From Sporomusa ovata DSM 2662 (lineage in GTDB: Bacteria > Bacillota > Negativicutes > Sporomusales > Sporomusaceae), in the NCBI RefSeq assembly GCF_000445445.1, contig NZ_ASXP01000003.1, positions 248,001 through 312,000 of the forward strand: a DNA stretch of 64,000 nt, read 5' to 3'. Shown here one piece after another: positions 1-7,389 of the stretch. A model generated the notes under the pieces. The model had not been told where the DNA came from and ran no database searches. It saw nothing but the letters and a program-made list of their open reading frames with translations. Position numbers and translations under genes: made by a program. Every line of letters starts with the position of its first letter. Position 1 is the first letter of the stretch.

Positions 1-183
1 CTCCATCGTCATTGCGAGCACCAGCCTAGCAATCTTTCCGCCATCATTGGACGTGAAGTATGCAGTTGGCAGCTCATTTCTCATGTCAAAAGGCTTATAT
101 AATTATTTTTTCAAAAAAGCTTTTTAAAATCAGAAATGAGCACCAAATTGGACAAGCAAATATTTACAATTTGACAGTAATAC

Positions 184-220
184 TATAAAATGGCTGACCA
201 TTACGATCAGCCATTTTATA
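184..220 (-). terminator. Terminator of the flagellin gene
   Basis: A perfect 14-bp inverted repeat (184-197 with 207-220, 9-nt loop) lies just beyond the flagellin stop codon. Read on the minus strand the second arm ends in TTTTATA, so the U-tract is built into the stem. It should end flagellin transcription and could act in both directions. Positions 1-183 hold no gene that I can recognise. Confidence 0.8.
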
Positions 221-240
221 CATTATTTCATTTGCCTCAA

Positions 241-1473
241 TTACCGGAGTAATTGCAGAACGCCTTGCGGCTGTTGGTTGGCTTGAGCCAACATAGCTTG
301 CGCGGCTTGGTTGAGGATATTATTCTTCTGGAAGGTAGCCATTTCCTTAGCCATATCTACATCACGGATACGTGATTCAGCAGCAGTCACGTTTTCGGAA
401 GAAGTTCCAAGGTTGTTAATGGTATGTTCCAATCTGTTTTGGAGAGCACCCAGTTTGGAACGCTCGGTGGATACTTTTTCCAGCGCATTGTTTACTAAGA
501 AGATCGCGCCGTCCGCATTCTTCTGAGTAGTAAGATCCAAGGCATTACCGTTGAGATCCCGTACACCGATTGATTTTGAATCCATAGCATTGATGCCGAT
601 TTTCAGGTTTTGACCGGAATTGGCGCCAATTTGGGCAACCGCTGTTGCATTGCCATTTACAGCCTTTTCAGCTGCTTTAATTGAAATGGTTATGCTATCG
701 CCAGCTTTAAGTTTATCAGAATTGTTTATTGCAATTTTAAGCGTAACCGCACTCCATTTACCAGTAGAAAGCTGAAGTCTAGTAGTACTGATTATAATAG
801 TGCCATTTTTGGAACTAAACGTAACTTTAGCACCAGGTATACCGCCAAGAACCACACTGCTCGATAGTTTAAAGGAGCTTGCCTTAGCTAACGAAGCTAC
901 CTGTGCACCACTTACGACATTGATGTGAATGACATCAGTATTTTGAAATACATCCATTCCGCCTTTAGTAACTGATGGTGTTAAAGTAACGTCACCATTA
1001 GCAAACGATGATTCAAGATTCAGCGAACCTCTAACCAGATCCGTAGCACCTTTCAGATCGCCATTCAACAGCTTTTTGGTGTTGAACTCAGTAGTGTTGG
1101 CAATGCGGTCGATTTCACTAGTCAACTGTTTCATTTCATCTTGCAGTGCATTTCTGTCAGTTGTGGTATTCGTATCCGTCGAAGCTTGTACAGCCAACTC
1201 GCGCATCCGTTGAAGAATGCTGTGAGTTTCAGTTAGGCCGCCTTCAGCGGTTTGAATCATGGAAATAGAGTTTTGCGCATTGCTGGAAGCCTGATTCAAG
1301 CCACGAATCTGACCGCGCATTTTTTCGGAGATGGCCAAGCCGGCGGCATCGTCACCAGCACGGTTGATACGAAGACCGGAAGACAGTTTTTCTAATGAGT
1401 TGGAAGTAGCTTTTTCATTTACGCCCATTTGGCGAAGAGTATTAAGAGCTGACATATTGTGATTAATAATCAT
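241..1473 (-). CDS. fliC: Flagellin, flagellar filament subunit
   Basis: Structural protein of the flagellar filament, exported by the flagellar type III apparatus and polymerised under the FliD cap. The 410-residue product begins MIINHNMSALNTLR and has the conserved N-terminal D0/D1 coiled coil (about residues 1-150, including LSSGLRINRAGDDAAGLAIS) and C-terminal D1/D0 (about 325-410, ending GVLQLLR). The middle, about 155-310, is the surface-exposed variable region, rich in Ser, Lys and Val and without a pattern I recognise. An upstream in-frame ATG at 1509 would add 12 residues, but the ATG at 1473 follows AAGGAGGAGA at good spacing and gives the standard flagellin start. It is monocistronic, with its own sigma-28-like promoter and terminator, and probably repressed in translation by CsrA. 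Confidence 0.97.
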   Translation of the reverse strand: MIINHNMSALNTLRQMGVNEKATSNSLEKLSSGLRINRAGDDAAGLAISEKMRGQIRGLNQASSNAQNSISMIQTAEGGLTETHSILQRMRELAVQASTDTNTTTDRNALQDEMKQLTSEIDRIANTTEFNTKKLLNGDLKGATDLVRGSLNLESSFANGDVTLTPSVTKGGMDVFQNTDVIHINVVSGAQVASLAKASSFKLSSSVVLGGIPGAKVTFSSKNGTIIISTTRLQLSTGKWSAVTLKIAINNSDKLKAGDSITISIKAAEKAVNGNATAVAQIGANSGQNLKIGINAMDSKSIGVRDLNGNALDLTTQKNADGAIFLVNNALEKVSTERSKLGALQNRLEHTINNLGTSSENVTAAESRIRDVDMAKEMATFQKNNILNQAAQAMLAQANQQPQGVLQLLR

Positions 1474-1478
1474 GGTAT

Positions 1479-1516
1479 TTTCTCCTCCTTGATGTTTAAG
1501 CTCAGGCATCCATGCC
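1479..1516 (-). promoter_or_regulatory. Candidate CsrA-binding leader of flagellin mRNA
   Basis: On the minus strand the leader contains GGCATGGATGCC (1505-1516), a short hairpin whose loop presents GGA, the classic CsrA site. About 15 nt downstream, the SD AAGGAGGAGA (1481-1490) contains further GGA motifs. Two GGA sites, one in a hairpin upstream and one over the SD, match the known Bacillus subtilis hag arrangement in which a CsrA dimer bridges both and blocks the ribosome. csrA and fliW lie in the same window. The role is inferred from this layout. Confidence 0.55.
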
Positions 1517-1592
1517 CGGCTAAATATTATTCAGTTCTTACCCTCTGCCCGGCCGGTTCAGTGGGTATAGGCTTCTGAATTGTTCAATAATA

Positions 1593-1619
1593 ATATCGTA
1601 AAAAGTAGCGAGGAACTTA
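1593..1619 (-). promoter_or_regulatory. Sigma-28 (SigD/FliA)-type promoter for flagellin
   Basis: The minus strand reads TAAG, 15 nt, TACGATAT, against a SigD consensus of TAAA-N15-GCCGATAT. It lies about 120 nt upstream of the flagellin start, leaving a long leader that holds the candidate CsrA site. The same TAAG -35 element and N15 spacing recur ahead of flaG. Confidence 0.6.
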
Positions 1620-1700
1620 ATATGTTTATTAGAAATTTATTTAAAAAATTATTAGGTTTTTATTGGAAGTTTGGAGCAGGTAAATAAAATTCTATCAAAA

Positions 1701-1738
1701 AAGAGGAACGACAGGGCTTGATTGCCGTCGTTCCTCTT
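1701..1738 (-). terminator. Terminator of the flaG-fliD-fliS-fliT operon
   Basis: A 12-bp inverted repeat (1701-1712 with 1727-1738) is followed on the minus strand by TTTTTTGATAG. It lies 15 nt past the stop codon of the last gene of the operon and separates that operon from flagellin. Confidence 0.85.
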
Positions 1739-1752
1739 AATAACAGATTCAC

Positions 1753-2094
1753 TTAGCTGTGTCGGTCCATAAATGCACCCGAATAGGAATCTAGTACCTG
1801 CTCGTAAGCCTGGGATACTTGTTGGTTGCGTTGGGCGTTGTTATACAGGCGCTGCAAGCCAACTATAATCGACTGGTTTTGCATTCGAATGGATTGTAAC
1901 GTTTCCTGCCCCTCGTTGGTTACTTTATAGCCATCCTCTGGGGCCGCTTCGATAATGAATTGTAGTTTTTCCCTTTGACTCAAAAGCTCTGATACCAGAT
2001 CCCAATCCCGTTTGCTAATAAATTTGGCGATCTCCTGGGTTAAAAGCGCGTAATTCTGCCAGAGTTCCCGCACTGTTTTTTTAACTTCAGCCAT
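1753..2094 (-). CDS. FliT-like flagellar export chaperone
   Basis: Small (113 aa), mostly alpha-helical protein directly after fliS. FliT-type proteins bind FliD and other late export substrates in the cytoplasm. Sequence is weakly conserved in this family, so the call rests on size, predicted helical content (for example VKKTVRELWQNYALLTQEIA) and position. The frame is open to 2133, but ATG 2094 (MAEVKKTV) begins 7 nt after the fliS stop, with AAGG of the fliS end as a possible SD, suggesting translational coupling. It is the last gene before a terminator. Confidence 0.65.
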   Translation of the reverse strand: MAEVKKTVRELWQNYALLTQEIAKFISKRDWDLVSELLSQREKLQFIIEAAPEDGYKVTNEGQETLQSIRMQNQSIIVGLQRLYNNAQRNQQVSQAYEQVLDSYSGAFMDRHS

Positions 2095-2101
2095 CACATC
2101 A

Positions 2102-2494
2102 CTACCTTGCTGCAGCCCGCTGAGTCCGGGCAAGCTTCATTGCCTGCACCCAAGTATCACGCAGTTCAGACAGTAGATTTTTAGCTTCTTCTAACTGATC
2201 TTTATCTTTTTTGAGATTTGCCTGGGTTAAGCGATATTCAATGTAATCGTAAAGTTTATAGTATCCTTGCGACATTTCATATTGCATGTCCAACGTACAC
2301 ATAAACTCGCGAACAATATTCTGAGCCCGCAAATTCGCGTTATTCGCCTTTTCAAGATCGCCTTTATCAACGGCCATCATACTCTCCATTATAAAACGTA
2401 TAGCTCCATTATAAAGCATCAAAGTTAATTCTTCAGGAGATGCCGTCATAATCTGTTGATTTTTATAAGCGTTAGCAGTATTTGCAGCATTCAT
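2102..2494 (-). CDS. fliS: Flagellar export chaperone FliS
   Basis: Cytoplasmic chaperone that binds the C-terminal helix of unpolymerised flagellin and, in Firmicutes, takes part in the FliS-flagellin-FliW-CsrA regulatory circuit. The 130-aa product has the FliS signature near the start (YKNQQIMTASPEELTLMLYNGAIRF) spread over residues 10-34, followed by helices ending in an Arg/Ala-rich tail. AGGAGGAC precedes ATG 2494. It lies between fliD and the fliT-like gene, the usual order. Confidence 0.97.
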   Translation of the reverse strand: MNAANTANAYKNQQIMTASPEELTLMLYNGAIRFIMESMMAVDKGDLEKANNANLRAQNIVREFMCTLDMQYEMSQGYYKLYDYIEYRLTQANLKKDKDQLEEAKNLLSELRDTWVQAMKLARTQRAAAR

Positions 2495-2529
2495 ATAGTT
2501 TGTCCTCCTGCTTTCCTGTCATAAAAAAT

Positions 2530-4062
2530 TTAGGAACCGAACTGCTTTATAAGCCAGCTGCTTTGTTGGCCGAGTTTGCTCAAAGCCGCTTCCATGGCAT
2601 CAAATTGTTTATAATACCGATCTTCCATATCTGCCAGACGAGTATTAAGGACATCCATTTGCTTACCATAGTCTCTGATAAGCTTGGCAAGGGTACTCTT
2701 GGTATCGTCTGTCGTAGAGGCATTAAAACCAGCTTCATCAGTAATCTTATCCATGGCACCCTTAAGAGTATCATACATTCTTACCGCAATCCCTTGTTTA
2801 CTACTACTAGCTTTGTCAACCTTTGTAGCAAATAATTTGTTTACTATATCCGGATCTTGTTCTAGCGCCTTCTTTAATTTAGTCTCAGCAGCCTCATCAA
2901 AAACAAGCTTGCCATTTTCCAGATAATTCATACTAGTAGTAATGCCAATCGAAGCCAGACTTGTGTACTTGCCTGACAGTCCCGCAATAGGGCTTGCTAT
3001 ATCGCTACGCATTTTGCTGACCAAATCCCGCAGTATCGGATCATTATGAAGCAAACCACTTTTAGCCTTTTCTTCCCAGGCCTTAATGTCAGATTCACTC
3101 ATAGCTGACTTTTGATCAGAAGTCAGCGGCAAAAAGTTCTTGTAACGTGCTTCGGCCACTTCTCCATTTAATTTACTCAATAGGGTATTATACGCTTCGA
3201 CAAATGCCTTGACATTGGCGATGGTTTTATCATTGTCTGGTTTTACTGAGACAGTTGCATTACCTGTACCTTTCAGGTCATAGGTAACACCAGAAACTGT
3301 AAAGGTATTGTTGGCTTGCTTTAACGGATTAATGTGGTTGCCACCTGCATCAACCTCATTGCCTATGCCATCAAGAGAAAATTCGGCGTCGGTCCCGGCA
3401 TAACTTATTGTACCGGGCGATGATGCCGGAATCTTCAAGACATTGCTCATGAAGTCAACCGCATTGCTGCCGCTAATATCTATCTTTACATTTGAGCCAG
3501 TGTTTTTACTGTATAAGAAAAACCTTCCCAGAGTTGCATCATAGTTCGCCTGTATCCCTACACCGGAATTATTTATCTGGCTTACCAAATCATTCAGACT
3601 GCCATCCTTATTTACTTTTATTTCTTTTCCAACCTTGCCATCAGAAATATTCAGGACAATATCGCCGCTAGGCAGATCTGCACCGAATTGTTCAGTTAAT
3701 GTACCTTTATATGCGCTAAGTTCCTGACTGCTGGCTAGCGTCACGCCCTCAGCCAGTTTGTAGACCTCGATCTTATGATTTACATTGGATGCTTCAGCAT
3801 TCGCGGTTACTTTTACAACCTTTTCGTCTTGCGACGAAACGACCTTAGGCGAAACAGTATTACTAAGCTTATAGCTAAAAACAGTGTTACGAAAATCGTT
3901 GATTGTCGTATACATGGTGTTAAAGTCAGCTTTTTTCCATTCCATTTGTGTCTTCTTTTGTCCCAAAGTATCATATCTGGCACGTTGCGCTTTCATAAGG
4001 TCTTTGACCATTTGGTCGACGTCCATGCCTGAGCCGCTAAGGCCGTAGGTACGTATTCCCAT
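2530..4062 (-). CDS. fliD: Flagellar hook-associated protein 2 (filament cap) FliD
   Basis: Cap protein that sits at the filament tip and guides flagellin folding and insertion. The 510 residues fit the family. The N-terminal D0/D1 (residues 1-75, with GLSGSGMDVDQMVKDLMKA) and a C-terminal coiled coil (about 440-505, with LNTRLADMEDRYYKQF) flank D2-D3 domains. GGGAGGG precedes ATG 4062. It is the second gene of the flaG-fliD-fliS-fliT operon, 21 bp after the flaG stop codon. Confidence 0.96.
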   Translation of the reverse strand: MGIRTYGLSGSGMDVDQMVKDLMKAQRARYDTLGQKKTQMEWKKADFNTMYTTINDFRNTVFSYKLSNTVSPKVVSSQDEKVVKVTANAEASNVNHKIEVYKLAEGVTLASSQELSAYKGTLTEQFGADLPSGDIVLNISDGKVGKEIKVNKDGSLNDLVSQINNSGVGIQANYDATLGRFFLYSKNTGSNVKIDISGSNAVDFMSNVLKIPASSPGTISYAGTDAEFSLDGIGNEVDAGGNHINPLKQANNTFTVSGVTYDLKGTGNATVSVKPDNDKTIANVKAFVEAYNTLLSKLNGEVAEARYKNFLPLTSDQKSAMSESDIKAWEEKAKSGLLHNDPILRDLVSKMRSDIASPIAGLSGKYTSLASIGITTSMNYLENGKLVFDEAAETKLKKALEQDPDIVNKLFATKVDKASSSKQGIAVRMYDTLKGAMDKITDEAGFNASTTDDTKSTLAKLIRDYGKQMDVLNTRLADMEDRYYKQFDAMEAALSKLGQQSSWLIKQFGS

Positions 4063-4083
4063 AGTAATCCCTCCCTGGATTTA

Positions 4084-4467
4084 TTATGCTTTTTTGTCCA
4101 ATAAAACGCCCACATACTCCCGTATAGCTGCAAGGGTATCCAAGAGCTGATGGGGCGGAAACTCTTTGAGCACTTTTTGTTCTTTGATGTCAATAAGCTG
4201 AACCATTAGACGTTTTGTCTTATCATGTAGAACAAATTTAAGGTCAGCAGTAAACAGCTCAATAATTTTATTCATATCATTTGTTATTTTATATGGATCG
4301 TCTATAGGCTTTTCCCGTTCTTCAGTGTTTTCCATTTTGCTGCCTGCGATGGTTAATTCCGGCTTAGTTCCAAGTTTTTCTTCATTACCACTGTCCAAAT
4401 TACCCAACACTGTAGGCGGAGTATACATTGCCGAACCTTTTGTGAGTGTTACACTGTTAATCTCCAC
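4084..4467 (-). CDS. flaG: FlaG family flagellar protein
   Basis: FlaG proteins influence filament length and normally lie beside fliD, as here. The C-terminal half (about residues 60-125) holds the domain, with ADLKFVLHDKTKRLMVQLID and VLKEFPPHQLLDTLAAIRE. The N-terminal half is low-complexity linker. The frame opens at GTG 4476, but GAGGTGG lies 5 nt ahead of a second GTG at 4467, so I place the start there (127 aa). It is first in its operon and has a sigma-28-like promoter about 40 nt upstream. Confidence 0.88.
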   Translation of the reverse strand: MEINSVTLTKGSAMYTPPTVLGNLDSGNEEKLGTKPELTIAGSKMENTEEREKPIDDPYKITNDMNKIIELFTADLKFVLHDKTKRLMVQLIDIKEQKVLKEFPPHQLLDTLAAIREYVGVLLDKKA

Positions 4468-4503
4468 GTAAACCACCTCATAAGAATTGCTATTCTACAT
4501 ATA

Positions 4504-4530
4504 TTATCGAAGAAATCTGCAAAATCCTTA
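4504..4530 (-). promoter_or_regulatory. Sigma-28-type promoter for flaG-fliD-fliS-fliT
   Basis: The minus strand reads TAAG, 15 nt, TTCGATAA, six of eight matches to the sigma-28 -10 element and three of four in the -35. It lies in the 106-bp gap between csrA and flaG, so the capping operon can be switched on with flagellin. Confidence 0.55.
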
Positions 4531-4573
4531 GAAGTTTTTTGAAAATGCAGGAAAAAGTAAGTAATTTGTAAAG

Positions 4574-4804
4574 CTACGGCAGCTTTACCGATTTTAACAG
4601 ATCCAGTTTGTCTAAATTCACAGGCTGCACGGACTGTTTATTGGCGGTAACGATAGCTTCATATAGCTCGCCCCGGTATATTGTAATTTCTTTAGGAGCT
4701 TCAATACCTATGCGAACACTATCACCTTTGACATCTACAATCGTCAAGATTGTATTATTATCAATAATAACTTTTTCACCGATCTTACGAGTAAGTACCA
4801 GCAT
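4574..4804 (-). CDS. csrA: Translational regulator CsrA
   Basis: RNA-binding homodimer that represses flagellin translation by covering GGA motifs in its leader, and is antagonised by FliW. The 76-aa product has the canonical core MLVLTRKIGEKVIID, the conserved VRIGIEAPKEI and a short C-terminal extension (residues 55-76) typical of the Gram-positive type. Its ATG lies 1 nt after the fliW stop codon, with GAGGGGG inside the fliW 3' end as SD, so the pair is translationally coupled and the antagonist is made first. Confidence 0.97.
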   Translation of the reverse strand: MLVLTRKIGEKVIIDNNTILTIVDVKGDSVRIGIEAPKEITIYRGELYEAIVTANKQSVQPVNLDKLDLLKSVKLP

Positions 4805-4805
4805 G

Positions 4806-5264
4806 CTACTTACCCCCTCTTTCTGATTGGTCAGGAAAACCCTGAGGAAAAAGGCGGTGTCGTACGGTATAGGATGATTTTTCTAAAACAATCTGCATAG
4901 CCTTGCCGTTTTCCCAGTTAATAATGATGGGGGCTAAGAGATTGGCCGTCATTTCTTCCGTTTGATCCGGAATACGTACAATATTAAAAATTCCAGGCGT
5001 ATTTTCGTCAGATAATCCTAATTCCGCAACAACAATATCATCCAAGGTAAAACTATACTCTTTGAAAAAAGTAAAGGGTTGCACAATAACAAAGGCTAAA
5101 TCAGGTTCCTTCGCAGACTGCAAAAAGGCGAAAGGACTGTCAGGCTGGAAAGGAAGGAATGCAAACATGGTTTCCTCTGGAAAACCAGGAATGGCATGGG
5201 GAAAATAAATAAGTTCGCTATCAGCAATTTCCAATTGACCAAACCGGGTAGATTGGATTAGCAT
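4806..5264 (-). CDS. fliW: Flagellar assembly factor FliW
   Basis: Protein antagonist of CsrA that also binds flagellin. When flagellin accumulates, FliW is held by it and CsrA is free to repress further synthesis. The 152-aa product shows the FliW features TRFGQLEI near the N-terminus, FPHAIPGFPEE and DLAFVIVQPFTFF. AGAAGGAGGA precedes ATG 5264. It forms a tight two-gene unit with csrA. Confidence 0.96.
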   Translation of the reverse strand: MLIQSTRFGQLEIADSELIYFPHAIPGFPEETMFAFLPFQPDSPFAFLQSAKEPDLAFVIVQPFTFFKEYSFTLDDIVVAELGLSDENTPGIFNIVRIPDQTEEMTANLLAPIIINWENGKAMQIVLEKSSYTVRHRLFPQGFPDQSERGGK

Positions 5265-5353
5265 GGGTAATCCTCCTTCTATCTAACTTAGGTAATACTA
5301 TCATGTAGTGGAATGGAAATTAGCCTATCTTCTTCTGTATAGTTAGTCATAAC

Positions 5354-5389
5354 AAATATTGGGCAGAGGTACAACTCTGCCCAATATTT
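5354..5389 (-). terminator. Terminator between the DUF6470 gene and fliW
   Basis: A 15-bp perfect inverted repeat (5354-5368 with 5375-5389, 6-nt loop) is followed on the minus strand by TGTTATG. The U-tract is weak. It probably ends the flgM-flgN-flgK-flgL-DUF6470 transcript. The rest of 5265-5494 shows no gene. Confidence 0.6.
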
Positions 5390-5494
5390 AATGAAGGATA
5401 ATACTTTTCTCTTACAGATTACTATGCTTCATTCTTTACTGATTATTATACCCAGTTTTTCACACTGCGGCAAGTTTATCCGATGACTTAGCCG

Positions 5495-6055
5495 TTAAAC
5501 ATTAATATCCACCGAATTATCTGTCACCCACATTTTTACACTCGAATACTGAGCCATGCTGATATTTACTTGCGCCGGCAGGTAATCCATGTTTACAGTT
5601 CCCCGGACAAAGTTATACTTAACAGAACCCGGCGATGGGTTAAATACCGGCGGGCGGGCTGTGTAATGAATAACAGGCGGCTCTAAATGTGCCCATACCA
5701 CCTCAGGCACCGGCTGCAACGTTGAATCAGCAGCCATGGCTACCATCGCATCTTCTTTTGATTCGATTGCCGCCATGCGATTGCCGTCTTGTGCAATACG
5801 GGCAATCGTTTCCATGGCAGTTTGCCGGCCTAACTCAGCGCAATCACGCGAAAACTGACTTGGCGTTTTCAAACCAATCGATGACCAAAATGGTTCCCAG
5901 TCAATCTCCAGCTCGCCTTTAGGCTGGCTGATTTCAACAACAGCCGGCTCGGTATCTATCATAAGCTGGGGCCTGGTAGTGGAAAGCCTCATATCGGCTC
6001 GCGCTGTGGTTATATTAATTTTGGCATATTGCTGAGAGATATTGAGGGTGAGCAT
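5495..6055 (-). CDS. DUF6470 family protein (YviE-like) of the flagellar operon
   Basis: 186-residue protein with no enzymatic motif. It resembles Bacillus YviE, which lies between flgL and fliW. The N-terminus (LTLNISQQYAKINI) and C-terminal part (KYNFVRGTVNMDYLPAQVNI) carry alternating hydrophobic beta-strand patterns. The centre (about residues 65-110) is alpha-helical with several Met and Ala. It keeps the conserved flgL-yviE-fliW-csrA order, so a flagellar role is likely, but no molecular function is established that I can cite from sequence. Confidence 0.8.
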   Translation of the reverse strand: MLTLNISQQYAKINITTARADMRLSTTRPQLMIDTEPAVVEISQPKGELEIDWEPFWSSIGLKTPSQFSRDCAELGRQTAMETIARIAQDGNRMAAIESKEDAMVAMAADSTLQPVPEVVWAHLEPPVIHYTARPPVFNPSPGSVKYNFVRGTVNMDYLPAQVNISMAQYSSVKMWVTDNSVDINV

Positions 6056-6115
6056 ACTTACCGCCCCCTAAGAACGAATTGGATTATTGTGTCAGCAGTA
6101 TAGAGAATACAAAAG

Positions 6116-7378
6116 CTAATTCAGAAAATCGGCAAGTGAGGGTGGCATTAGTTTAGCACCAATAGACAAAGCAGTACGGTACACGCTTTCATTGGTTTTA
6201 AAGTCAACCATAGCCTGGGGTATATTAAGATCTTCATTTGCAGATAAATAATCGTTAATAGTAACATAACGTCCCTCCAGGAGGGACTCAGCTTGATTGT
6301 ACATGGACATACGCGCACCCAATTCTGTCTGTAAACCAAGTAGACGATTATGATCTGCATCATTCCATGCTATGGCACCATTTGATATCCATTCTAAATC
6401 AGGCTCAGTTCCCTGGGAGGGCTTAAATCCATATGTATCGCCCACTTTATTATTAGGGCTGTCGCCAATAGTAACACTTACGCCATTGATATTGATAATT
6501 GGCGGTGCTCCTGCCGGCGATGCAGCTACAGGCGTACCGCCATCCAGCGAATACTCTACCCCAGTAACTACACCGCCAGCAACACTTGTGACTTTAATTG
6601 AAATCTGAGGATTGTCACTTGCTGGAGTATATGAACCACTAAGAGTAGCCTTTCCGCTTTCCAGATTGCTTTGCGCAATCGGGCGTTTTTCAATACTGGT
6701 ATTTTTGCACAACAGCTCATCTTTCAACTGAATAAGATGATTGAACATCTCGCAAACGGGGGCTTTTTCGCCTGCTGTCGTAGTCACCACTGGCCCAAAT
6801 AATTCGCTGCCTTTGACATTCACACTATCTTGCGCAGGAGTAACCACCCCTGGTTGGACTCGCATAGATATTGCGTTTGAATCACCCGAGTAAACGACTG
6901 CATCCTTTTTTCCTATTGGTGGCCCAAAATCAACCATACGTCGCTCAAAGGGCTTTGTTTTATCATCTTGCCCAGCAAAAATATATCTATCACCAATCTT
7001 TGTGTTTCCAACCTCCACCATTTGGTTAATTATACCATCTAATTCTTCGGCAATAGCGTCATAACTAAGGTCGGGATTAGGGGCGACTGCATTAACAGCG
7101 AGTTCTTTAACTTTAATCGTCATAGAGCTTAGGGTGCTCATTGCACTGTCGCTTGTTTCCATCCAGGATATGGAATCTTTGACATGTTGCGTATACTGTT
7201 CGTTTTCCCTTAAGTCAATGTTAAATCTAAGGCTTCTGACAGCTCTGACCGGATCGTCAGACGGACGATGGATAGCTTTGCCGTCAGACAGTTTTTCCTG
7301 CAGGTCATTTTGCCGTTCCAGTGATTTATTCAAACTTGACATAAAGTTAAAGCTTAGCATATTTGTACTTACGCGCAT
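6116..7378 (-). CDS. flgL: Flagellar hook-associated protein 3 FlgL
   Basis: Junction protein between the hook (via FlgK) and the filament. The 420 residues include a flagellin-like N-terminal domain (MRVSTNMLSFNFMSSLNKS, then LSDGKAIHRPSDDPVRAVRS) and a C-terminal domain from about residue 335. A variable insert of about 120 residues (about 185-320) contains Gly/Pro-rich beta segments and makes it longer than the roughly 300-residue versions. It starts 11 bp after the flgK stop codon, with AAGG of that end as SD. Confidence 0.95.
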   Translation of the reverse strand: MRVSTNMLSFNFMSSLNKSLERQNDLQEKLSDGKAIHRPSDDPVRAVRSLRFNIDLRENEQYTQHVKDSISWMETSDSAMSTLSSMTIKVKELAVNAVAPNPDLSYDAIAEELDGIINQMVEVGNTKIGDRYIFAGQDDKTKPFERRMVDFGPPIGKKDAVVYSGDSNAISMRVQPGVVTPAQDSVNVKGSELFGPVVTTTAGEKAPVCEMFNHLIQLKDELLCKNTSIEKRPIAQSNLESGKATLSGSYTPASDNPQISIKVTSVAGGVVTGVEYSLDGGTPVAASPAGAPPIININGVSVTIGDSPNNKVGDTYGFKPSQGTEPDLEWISNGAIAWNDADHNRLLGLQTELGARMSMYNQAESLLEGRYVTINDYLSANEDLNIPQAMVDFKTNESVYRTALSIGAKLMPPSLADFLN

Positions 7379-7389
7379 ATCTTAGTTAC

